Program-made: the position numbers and the translations under genes
Source: Chrysogorgia sp. JL179-B06
Taxonomy: Eukaryota; Cnidaria; Anthozoa; Scleralcyonacea; Chrysogorgiidae
Direction: 5' to 3'
NCBI GenBank assembly: GCA_035772405.1
Contig: JAYKKM010000118.1
Span: forward strand, 808,501-872,500
Length of the DNA stretch: 64,000 bases
Notes under the pieces: generated by a model
Seen by the model: the letters and a program-made list of their open reading frames with translations, nothing else
Database searches by the model: none
What the model was told of the DNA's origin: nothing
In this document: positions 53,901-64,000 of the stretch, piece by piece
How the letters are laid out: every line of letters starts with the position of its first letter
How positions within the stretch are numbered: position 1 is the stretch's first letter

Positions 53901-56900
53901 TTTGCTATTCAATGCCTTGTATTTGCTCGTCAATGCCTTGTATTTGCTCGTCAATGCATTGTATTTGCTAGTCAATGCCTTGTATTTGCTCGTCAATGCC
54001 TTGTATTTGCTCGTCGATGCCTTGTATTTGCTAGTCAATGCCTTGTATTTGCTCGTCAATGCCTTGTATTTGCTCGTCAATGCCTTGTATTTGCTAGTCA
54101 ATGCCTTGTATTTGCTCGTCAGTGCCTTGTATTTGCTAGTCAATGCCTTGTATTTGCTCGTCAATGCCTTGTATTTGCTTGTCAATGCCTTGTATTTGCT
54201 CGTCAATGCCTTGTATTTGCTCGTCGATGCCTTGTATTTGCTCGTCGATGCCTTGTATTTGCTCGTCGATGCCTTGTATTTGCTAGTCAATGCCTTGTAT
54301 TTTCTATTCAATGCCTTGTATTTGCTAGTCGATGCCTTGTATTTGCTCGTCGATGCCTTGTATTTGCTCGTCAATGCCTTGTATTTGCTCGTCAATGCCT
54401 TGTATTTGCTAGTCAATGCCTTGTATTTGCTCGTCAATGCCTTGTATTTGCTAGTCAATGCCTTGTATTTGCTAGTCAATGCCTTGTATTTGCTAGTCGA
54501 TGCCTTGTATTTGCTTGTTGATGCCTTGTATTTGCTCGTCAATGCCTTGTATTTGCTCGTTGATGCCTTGTATTTGCTCGTTGATGCCTTGTATTTGCTC
54601 GTCAATGCCTTGTATTTGCTAGTCAATGCCTTGTATTTGCTAGTCAATGCCTTGTATTTGCTCGTCAATGCCTTGTATTTGCTCGTTGATGCCTTGTATT
54701 TGCTCGTCAATGCCTTGTATTTATTAGTCAATGCCTTGTATTTGCTAGTCAATGCCTTGTATTTGCTCGTCAATGCCTTGTATTTGCTCGTCAATGCCTT
54801 GTATTTGCTAGTCAATGCCTTGTATTTGCTAGTCAATGCCTTGTATTTGCTAGTCGATGCCTTGTATTTGCTCGTCGATGCCTTGTATTTGCTCGTTGAT
54901 GCCTTGTATTTGCTCGTTGATGCCTTGTATTTGCTCGTCAATGCCTTGTATTTGCTAGTCAATGCCTTGTATTTGCTAGTCAATGCCTTGTATTTGCTCG
55001 TCAATGCCTTGTATTTGCTCGTCGATGCCTTGTATTTGCTCGTTGATGCCTTGTATTTGCTCGTCAATGCCTTGTATTTGCTAGCCAATGCCTTGTATTT
55101 TCTATTCAATGCCTTGTGTTTGCCAGTCGATGCCTTGTATTTGCTCGTCGATGCCTTGTATTTGCTCGTCAATGCCTTGTATTTGCTCGTCAATGCATTG
55201 TATTTGCTAGTCAATGCCTTGTATTTGCTCGTCAATGCCTTGTATTTGCTAGTCAATGCCTTGTATTTGCTAGTCGATGCCTTGTATTTGCTAGTCGATG
55301 CCTTGTATTTGCTTGTTGATGCCTTGTATTTGATCGTCAATGCCTTGTATTTGCTCTTCGATGCCTTGTATTTGCTTGTTCATGCCTTGTATTTGCTCGT
55401 CAATGCCTTGTATTTGCTCGTCAATGCCTTGTATTTGCTCGTCAATGCCTTGTATTTGCTAGTCAATGCCTTGTACTGTATTTGCTCGTCAATACCTTGT
55501 ATTTGCTCGTCAATGCCTTGTATTTGCTCGTCAATGCCGTGTATTTTCTCGTCACTGCCTTGTATTTGCTCGTCAGTGCCTTGTATTTGCTCATCAATGC
55601 CTTGTATTTGCTCATCAATGCCGTGTATTTCCTAGTCGATGCCTTGTATTTGCTCGTCGATGCCTTGTATTTGCTCGTTGATGCCTTGTATTTGCTCGCT
55701 GATGCCTTGTATTTGCTCGTCAATGCCTTGTATTTGCTAGTCAATGCCTTGTATTTGCTAGTCAATGCCTTGTATTTGCTCGTCAATGCATTGTATTTGC
55801 TCGTCGATGCCTTGTATTTGCTCGTCGATGCCTTGTATTTGCTCGTCGATGCCTTGTATTTGCTCGTCAATGCCTTGTATTTGCTCGTCAATGCCTTGTA
55901 TTTGCTAGTCAATGCCTTGTATTTGCTAGTCAATGCCTTGTATTTGCTAGTCAATGCCTTGTATTTGCTCGTCAATGCCTTGTATTTGCTCGTCAATGCC
56001 TTGTATTTGCTCGTCAATGCCTTGTATTTGCTCGTCAATGCCTTGTATTTGCTCGTCAATGCCTTGTATTTGCTCGTCAATGCCTTGTATTTGCTCGTCA
56101 ATGCCTTGTATTTGCTCGTCAATGCCTTGTATTTGCTCGTCAATGCCTTGTATTTGCTCGTCAATGCCTTGTATTTGCTCGTCGATGCCTTGTATTTGCT
56201 CGTCAATGCCTTGTATTTGCTCGTCAATGCCTTGTATTTGCTAGTCAATGCCTTGTATTTGCTCGTCAATGCCTTGTATTTGCTCGTCAATGCCTTGTAT
56301 TTGCTCGTCAATGCCTTGTATTTGCTCGTCAATGCCTTGTATTTGCTCGTCAATGCCTTGTATTTGCTAGTCAATGCCTTGTATTTGCTCGTCAATGCCT
56401 TGTATTTGCTCGTTGATGCCTTGTATTTGCTCGTCGATGCCTTGTATTTGCTCGTCAATGCCTTGTATTTGCTATTCAATGCCTTGTATTTGCTCGTCGA
56501 TGCCTTGTATTTGCTCGTCAATGCCTTGTATTTGCTCGTTGATGCCTTGTATTTGCTCGTCAATGCCTTGTATTTGCTCGTCAATGCCTTGTATTTGCTA
56601 GTCAATGCCTTTAATTTGCTAGTCGATGCCTTGTATTTGCTCGTCAATGCCTTGTATTTGCTCGTCGAAGCCTTGTATTTGCTCGTCGATGCCTTGTATT
56701 TGCTCGTCAATGCCTTGTATTTGCTCGTCAATGCCTTGTATTTGCTCGTCAATGCCTTGTATTTGCTAGTCAATGCCTTGTATTTGCTCGTCAATGCCTT
56801 GTATTTGCTCGTTGATGCCTTGTATTTGCTCGTCAATGCCTTGTATTTGCTCGTCAATGCCTTGTATTTGCTATTCAATGCCTTGTATTTGCTCGTCGAT

Positions 56901-59900
56901 GCCTTGTATTTGCTCGTCGATGCCTTGTATTTTCTCGTTGATGCCTTGTATTTGCTCGTCAATGCCTTGTATTTGCTCGTCAATGCCTTGTATTTGCTAG
57001 TCAATGCCTTGTATTTGCTAGTCAATGCCTTTAATTTGCTAGTCGATGCCTTGTATTTGCTCGTCGATGCCTTGTATTTGCTCGTTGATGCCTTGTATTT
57101 GCTCGTCAATGCCTTGTATTTGCTCGTCAATGCCTTGTATTTGCTCGTCGATGCCTTGTATTTGCTCGTCAATGCCTTGTATTTGCTAGTCAATGCCTTG
57201 TATTTGCTAGTCAATGCCTTGTATTTGCTAGTCAATGCCTTGTATTTGCTAGTCAATGCCTTGTATTTGCTAGTCAATGCCTTGTATTTGCTGTTCAATG
57301 CCTTGTATTTGCTCGTCAATGCCTTGTATTTGCTCGTCAATGCCTTGTATTTGCTCGTCAATGCCTTGTATTTGCTCGTCAATGCCTTGTATTTGCTCGT
57401 CAATGCCTTGTATTTGCTAGTCAATGCCTTGTATTTGCTCGTTGATGCCTTGTATTTGCTCGTCAATGCCTTGTATTTGCTAGTCAATGCCTTGTATTTG
57501 CTAGTCAATGCCTTGTATTTGCTAGTCAATGCCTTGTATTTGCTCGTCAATGCCTTGTATTTGCTCGTCAATGCCTTGTATTTGCTCGTCAATGCCTTGT
57601 ATTTGCTCGTCGATGCATTGTATTTGCTCGTCAATGCCTTGTATTTGCTCGTCAATGCCTTGTATTTGCTAGTCAATGCCTTGTATTTGCTCGTCAATGC
57701 CTTGTATTTGCTCGTCGATGCCTTGTATTTGCTAGTCAATGCCTTGTATTTGCTCGTCAATGCCTTGTATTTGCTCGTCAATGCCTTGTATTTGCTCGTC
57801 AATGCCTTGTATTTGCTAGTCAATGCCTTGTATTTGCTCGTCAATGCCTTGTATTTGCTCGTTGATGCCTTGTATTTGCTCGTCAATGCCTTGTATTTGC
57901 TCGTCAATGCCTTGTATTTGCTATTCAATGCCTTGTATTTGCTCGTCGATGCCTTGTATTTGCTCGTCGATGCCTTGTATTTGCTCGTTGATGCCTTGTA
58001 TTTGCTCGTCAATGCCTTGTATTTGCTCGTCAATGCCTTGTATTTGCTAGTCAATGCCTTGTATTTGCTAGTCGATGCCTTGTATTTGCTCGTCGATGCC
58101 TTGTATTTGCTCGTTGAAGCCTTGTATTTGCTCGTTGATGCCTTGTATTTGCTCGTCAATGCCTTGTATTTGCTCGTCAATGCCTTGTATTTGCTCGTCA
58201 ATGCCTTGTATTTGCTAGTCAATGCCTTGTATTTGCTCGTCAATGCCTTGTATTTGCTCGTCGATGCCTTGTATTTGCTCGTCAATGCCTTGTATTTGCT
58301 CGTCAATGCCTTGTATTTTCTATTCAATGCCTTGTATTTGCTCGTCAATGCCTTGTATTTGCTCGTCGATGCCTTGTATTTGCTCGTCGATGCCTTGTAT
58401 TTGCTCGTCAATGCCTTGTATTTGCTCGTCAATGCCTTGTATTTGCTAGTCAATGCCTTGTATTTGCTAGTCAATGCCTTGTATTTGCTCGTCAATGCCT
58501 TGTATTTGCTCGTTGATGCCTTGTATTTGCTCGTCGATGCCTTGTATTTGCTCGTCGATGCCTTGTATTTGCTCGTCGATGCCTTGTATTTGCTCGTCAA
58601 TGCCTTGTATTTGCTCGTCGATGCCTTGTATTTGCTCGTCGATGCCTTGTATTTGCTCGTCAATGCCTTGTATTTGCTCGTCAATGCCTTGTATTTGCTC
58701 GTCGATGCCTTGTATTTGCTAGTCAATGCCTTGTATTTGCTAGTCAGTGCCTTGTATTTGCTAGTCAATGCCTTGTATTTGCTCGTCAATGCCTTGTATT
58801 TGCTAGTCAATGCCTTGTATTTGCTGTTCAATGCCTTGTATTTGCTCGTCAATGCCTTGTATTTGCTCGTCAATGCCTTGTATTTGCTCGTCAATGCATT
58901 GTATTTGCTCTTCAATGCCTTGTATTTGCTCGTCAATGCCTTGTATTTGCTAGTCAAATCCTTGTATTTGCTAGTCAATGCCTTGTATTTGCTCGTTGAT
59001 GCCTTGTATTTGCTATTCAATGCCTTGTATTTGCTCGTCAATGCCTTGTATTTGCTCGTTGATGCCTTGTATTTGCTCGTCAATGCCTTGTATTTGCTAG
59101 TCAATGCCTTGTATTTTCTATTCAATGCCTTGTATTTGCTATTCAATGCCTTGTATTTGCTCGTCAATGCCTTGTATTTGCTCGTCAATGCCTTGTATTT
59201 GCTAGTCAATGCCTTGTATTTGCTCGTCAATGCCTTGTATTTGCTCGTCGATGCCTTGTATTTGCTAGTCAATGCCTTGTATTTGCTCGTCAATGCATTG
59301 TATTTGCTCGTCAATGCCTTGTATTTGCTCGTCAATGCCTTGTATTTGCTCGTCAGTGCCTTGTATTTGCTAGTCAGTGCCTTGTATTTGCTCGTCAATG
59401 CCTTGTATTTGCTCGTCAATGCCTTGTATTTGCTCGTCAATGCCTTGTATTTGCTCGTCAATGCCTTGTATTTGCTCGTCGATGCCTTGTATTTGCTCGT
59501 CGATGCCTTGTATTTGCTAGCCAATGCCTTGTATTTTCTATTCAATGCCTTGTATTTGCTCGTCGATGCCTTGTATTTGCTCGTCGATGCCTTGTATTTG
59601 CTCGTCAATGCCTTGTATTTGCTCGTCAATGCATTGTATTTGCTAGTCAATGCCTTGTATTTGCTCGTCAATGCCTTGTATTTGCTAGTCAATGCCTTGT
59701 ATTTGCTAGTCGATGCCTTGTATTTGCTAGTCGATGCCTTGTATTTGCTTGTTGATGCCTTGTATTTGCTCGTCAATGCCTTGTATTTGCTCGTTGATGC
59801 CTTGTATTTGCTCGTTGATGCCTTGTATTTGCTCGTCAATGCCTTGTATTTGCTAGTCAATGCCCTGTATTTGCTAGTCAATGCCTTGTATTTGCTCGTC

Positions 59901-62900
59901 AATGCCTTGTATTTGCTCGTTGATGCCTTGTATTTGCTCGTCAATGCCTTGTATTTGCTAGTCAATGCCTTGTATTTGCTAGTCAATGCCTTGTATTTGC
60001 TCGTCAATGCCTTGTATTTGCTCGTCAATGCCTTGTATTTGCTCGTCAATGCCTTGTATTTGCTAGTCAATGCCTTGTATTTGCTAGTCGATGCCTTGTA
60101 TTTGCTCGTCGATGCCTTGTATTTGCTCGTTGATGCCTTGTATTTGCTCGCTGATGCCTTGTATTTGCTCGTCAATGCCTTGTATTTGCTAGTCAATGCC
60201 TTGTATTTGCTAGTCAATGCCTTGTATTTGCTCGTCAATGCCTTGTATTTGCTCGTCGATGCCTTGTATTTGCTCGTTGATGCCTTGTATTTGCTCGTCA
60301 ATGCCTTGTATTTGCTAGCCAATGCCTTGTATTTTCTATTCAATGCCTTGTATTTGCTCGTCGATGCCTTGTATTTGCTCGTCGATGCCTTGTATTTGCT
60401 CGTCAATGCCTTGTATTTGCTCGTCAATGCCTTGTATTTGCTAGTCAATGCCTTGTATTTGCTCGTCAATGCCTTGTATTTGCTAGTCAATGCCTTGTAT
60501 TTGCTAGTCAATGCCTTGTATTTGCTCGTCGATGCCTTGTATTTGCTCGTTGATGCCTTGTATTTGCTCGTCAATGCCTTGTATTTGCTCCTCGATGCCT
60601 TGTATTTGCTCGTTCATGCCTTGTATTTGCTCGTCAATGCCTTGTATTTGCTCGTCAATGCCTTGTATTTGCTCGTCAATGCCTTGTATTTGCTAGTCAA
60701 TGCCTTGTACTGTATTTGCTCGTCAATGCCTTGTATTTGCTCGTCAATGCCTTGTATTTGCTCGTCAATGCCTTGTATTTGCTCGTCAATGCCTTGTATT
60801 TGCTCGTCAGTGCCTTGTATTTGCTCATCAATGCCTTGTATTTGCTCGTCAATGCCTTGTATTTGCTAGTCGATGCCTTGTATTTGCTCGTCGATGCCTT
60901 GTATTTGCTCGTTGATGCCTTGTATTTGCTCGCTGATGCCTTGTATTTGCTCGTCAATGCCTTGTATTTGCTAGTCAATGCCTTGTATTTGCTAGTCAAT
61001 GCCTTGTATTTGCTCGTCAATGCATTGTATTTGCTAGTCGATGCCTTGTATTTGCTCGTCAATGCCTTGTATTTGCTCGTCGATGCCTTGTATTTGCTAG
61101 TCAATGCCTTGTATTTGCTAGTCAATGCCTTGTATTTGCTAGTCAATGCCTTGTATTTGCTCGTCAATGCCTTTTATTTGCTAGTCAATGCCTTGTATTT
61201 GCTCGTCAATGCCTTGTATTTGCTTGTCAATGCCTTGTATTTGCTCGTCAATGCCTTGTATTTGCTCGTCAATGCCTTGTATTTGCTCGTCAATGCCTTG
61301 TATTTGCTCGTCAATGCCTTGTATTTGCTAGTCAATGCCTTGTATTTGCTCGTCGATGCCTTGTATTTGCTCGTCAATGCCTTGTATTTGCTCGTGGATG
61401 CCTTGTATTTGCTAGTCAATGCCTTGTATTTGCTAGTCAATGCCTTGTATTTGCTAGTCAATGCCTTGTATTTGCTCGTTGATGCCTTGTATTTGCTCGT
61501 CGATGCCTTGTATTTGCTCGTCGATGCCTTGTATTTGCTAGTCAATGCCTTGTATTTGCTATTCAATGCCTTGTATTTGCTCGTCGATGCCTTGTATTTG
61601 CTCGTCGATGCCTTGTATTTGCTCGTTGATGCCTTGTATTTGCTCGTCAATGCCTTGTATTTGCTCGTCAATGCCTTGTATTTGCTCGTCAATGCCTTGT
61701 ATTTGCTAGTCGATGCCTTGTATTTGCTCGTCGATGCCTTGTATTTGCTCGTTGATGCCTTGTATTTGCTCGTCAATGCCTTGTATTTGCTAGCCAATGC
61801 CTTGTATTTGCTATTCAATGCCTTGTATTTGCTAGTCGATGCCTTGTATTTGCTCGTCGATGCCTTGTATTTGCTCGTCAATGCCTTGTATTTGCTCGTC
61901 AATGCCTTGTATTTGCTAGTCAATGCCTTGTATTTGCTCGTCAATGCCTTGTATTTGCTAGTCAATGCCTTGTATTTGCTCGTCAATGCCTTGTATTTGC
62001 TAGTCAATGCCTTGTATTTGCTAGTCAATGCCTTGTATTTGCTAGTCAATGCCTTGTATTTGCTCGTCAATGCCTTGTATTTGCTAGTCAATGCCTTGTA
62101 TTTGCTCGTCAATGCCTTGTATTTGCTTGTCAATGCCTTGTATTTGCTCGTCAATGCCTTGTATTTGCTCGTCAATGCATTGTATTTGCTCTTCAAAGCC
62201 TTGTATTTGCTCGTCAATGCCTTGTATTTGCTAGTCAAATCCTTGTATTTGCTAGTCAATGCCTTGTATTTGCTCGTTGATGCCTTGTATTTGCTATTCA
62301 ATGCCTTGTATTTGCTCGTCAATGCCTTGTATTTGCTCGTTGATGCCTTGTATTTGCTCGTCAATGCCTTGTATTTGCTAGTTAATGCCTTGTATTTGCT
62401 ATTCAATGCCTTGTATTTGCTATTCAATGCCTTGTATTTGCTAGTCAATGCCTTGTATTTGCTCGTCAATGCCTTGTATTTGCTAGTCAATGCCTTGTAT
62501 TTGCTCGTCAATGCCTTGTATTTGCTCGTCGATGCCTTGTATTTGCTAGTCAATGCCTTGTATTTGCTCGTCAATGCATTGTATTTGCTCGTCAATGCCT
62601 TGTATTTGCTAGTCAATGCCTTGTATTTGCTCGTCAGTGCCTTGTATTTGCTAGTCAGTGCCTTGTATTTGCTCGTCAATGCCTTGTATTTGCTTGTCAA
62701 TGCCTTGTATTTGCTCGTCAATGCCTTGTATTTGCTCGTCGATGCCTTGTATTTGCTCGTCGATGCCTTGTATTTGCTCGTCGATGCCTTGTATTTGCTA
62801 GTCAATGCCTTGTATTTTCTATTCAATGCCTTGTATTTGCTCGTCGATGCCTTGTATTTGCTCGTCGATGCCTTGTATTTGCTCGTCAATGCCTTGTATT

Positions 62901-64000
62901 TGCTCGTCAATGCATTGTATTTGCTAGTCAATGCCTTGTATTTGCTCGTCAATGCATTGTATTTGCTAGTCAATGCCTTGTATTTGCTAGTCGATGCCTT
63001 GTATTTGCTAGTCGATGCCTTGTATTTGCTTGTTGATGCCTTGTATTTGCTCGTCAATGCCTTGTATTTGCTCGTTGATGACTTGTATTTGCTCGTTGAT
63101 GCCTTGTATTTGCTCGTCAATGCCTTGTATTTGCTAGTCAATGCCTTGTATTTGCTAGTCAATGCCTTGTATTTGCTCGTCAATGCCTTGTATTTGCTCG
63201 TTGATGCCTTGTATTTGCTCGTCAATGCCTTGTATTTATTAGTCAATGCCTTGTATTTGCTAGTCAATGCCTTGTATTTGCTCGTCAATGCCTTGTATTT
63301 GCTCGTCAATGCCTTGTATTTGCTAGTCAATGCCTTGTATTTGCTAGTCAATGCCTTGTATTTGCTAGTCGATGCCTTGTATTTGCTCGTCGATGCCTTG
63401 TATTTGCTCGTTGATGCCTTGTATTTGCTCGCTGATGCCTTGTATTTGCTCGTCAATGCCTTGTATTTGCTAGTCAATACATTGTATTTGCTAGTCAATG
63501 CCTTGTATTTGCTCGTCAATGCCTTGTATTTGCTAGTCGATGCCTTGTATTTGCTCGTCGATGCCTTGTATTTGCTCGTTGATGCCTTGTATTTGCTCGT
63601 CAATGCCTTGTATTTGCTAGCCAATGCCTTGTATTTTCTATTCAATGCCTTGTATTTGCCAGTCGATGCCTTGTATTTGCTCGTCGATGCCTTGTATTTG
63701 CTCGTCAATGCCTTGTATTTGCTCGTCAATGCATTGTATTTGCTAGTCAATGCCTTGTATTTGCTCGTCAATGCATTGTATTTGCTAGTCAATGCCTTGT
63801 ATTTGCTAGTCGATGCCTTGTATTTGCTAGTCGATGCCTTGTATTTGCTCGTTGATGCCTTGTATTTGCTCGTCAATGCCTTGTATTTGCTCGTCGATGC
63901 CTTGTATTTGCTCGTTCATGCCTTGTATTTGCTCGTCAATGCCTTGTATTTGCTCGTCAATGCCTTGTATTTGCTCGTCGATGCCTTGTATTTGCTAGTC
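47927..64000. repeat. Satellite super-repeat, copy 3 and rearranged continuation
   Basis: It begins after the truncated unit near 47926 and has its own -1 at about 48721. The +5 marker recurs at about 55476 and 60711, so about 5.2 kb has been duplicated again inside this copy. It is mostly consensus units and continues beyond 64000. Confidence 0.8.

Larger units (their letters stand above)
24785..64000. repeat. 21-bp satellite DNA array (runs past window end)
   Basis: About 1,870 tandem copies of a 21-bp unit that starts TTGTATTTGCTCG and ends TCAATGCC. Common variants are CTAGTC for CTCGTC, GTCGATG or GTTGATG for GTCAATG, and GCATTG or GCGTTG for GCCTTG. The unit is seven codons long, so frames repeat as LYLLVNA, CICSSMP, VFARQCL on the plus strand and ALTSKYK, GIDEQIQ on the minus strand; the sixth frame has TGA. 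The array shows 399-bp and about 1.0-1.5-kb higher-order units and 10.5-11.3-kb super-repeats. No gene, CRISPR-like spacer or transposon interrupts it. Confidence 0.98.

Noticed and set aside
26177..55635. Very long open frames (LYLLVNA, CICSSMP, ALTSKYK heptapeptide repeats) as repeat-protein genes
   Set aside because: They follow from a 21-bp tandem unit with no stops in the consensus. Both strands are open at once, the indels all shift frame, there are no splice sites or flanking unique coding sequence, and no frame is preserved.
24785..64000. CRISPR array
   Set aside because: There are no unique spacers; the repeats are head-to-tail 21-bp units in a eukaryotic genome.

Overview
This is eukaryotic, metazoan DNA: spliced exons with GT/AG borders, AT-rich introns, 5'-truncated LINE copies and many classes of DNA transposon. 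The mix of CR1-like LINEs, a DIRS-type tyrosine-recombinase retroelement, Crypton-like remnants and PIF/Harbinger MITEs suggests a marine invertebrate, most likely a cnidarian such as an anthozoan. That placement is an inference from style, not a species identification.

Positions 1-9984 hold the 3' half of one real host gene on the + strand, a TBC1D2-like Rab GTPase-activating protein. Ten exons join in frame through the TBC domain to a stop at 9982-9984, and both catalytic fingers are present. The introns carry two Crypton-like remnants, foldback MITEs, a tRNA-derived SINE, three LINE-related pieces, two minisatellites and an 8-bp-TSD MITE sitting inside a dead LINE.

Positions about 10.3-24.8 kb are a graveyard of mobile elements. 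In order they include a Harbinger MITE, a 22-bp minisatellite, a LINE with a (TTA)n tail, a hAT-like element carrying a reverse-transcriptase fragment, an inverted-repeat element, a decayed DIRS-like element (spliced gag, missing RT, RNase H remnant, frameshifted tyrosine recombinase), two TTAA-flanked MITEs sharing one TTAA, a foldback element and an internally amplified repeat. One short well-spliced exon at 21623-21708 resembles the stretch just upstream of the TBC domain in TBC1D2 proteins, so a second TBC1D2-type copy may start here.

From 24785 to the window end at 64000 everything is one satellite array: about 1,870 copies of a 21-bp unit. It has 399-bp and roughly 1.0-1.5-kb higher-order repeats and 10.5-11.3-kb super-repeats marked by shared indels. 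Because 21 is a multiple of 3 and the consensus lacks stops in five of six frames, it produces enormous open frames on both strands. I read these as by-products, not genes. The array becomes more uniform from left to right, runs off the right edge, and its left border sits directly on one arm of a 14-bp inverted pair.
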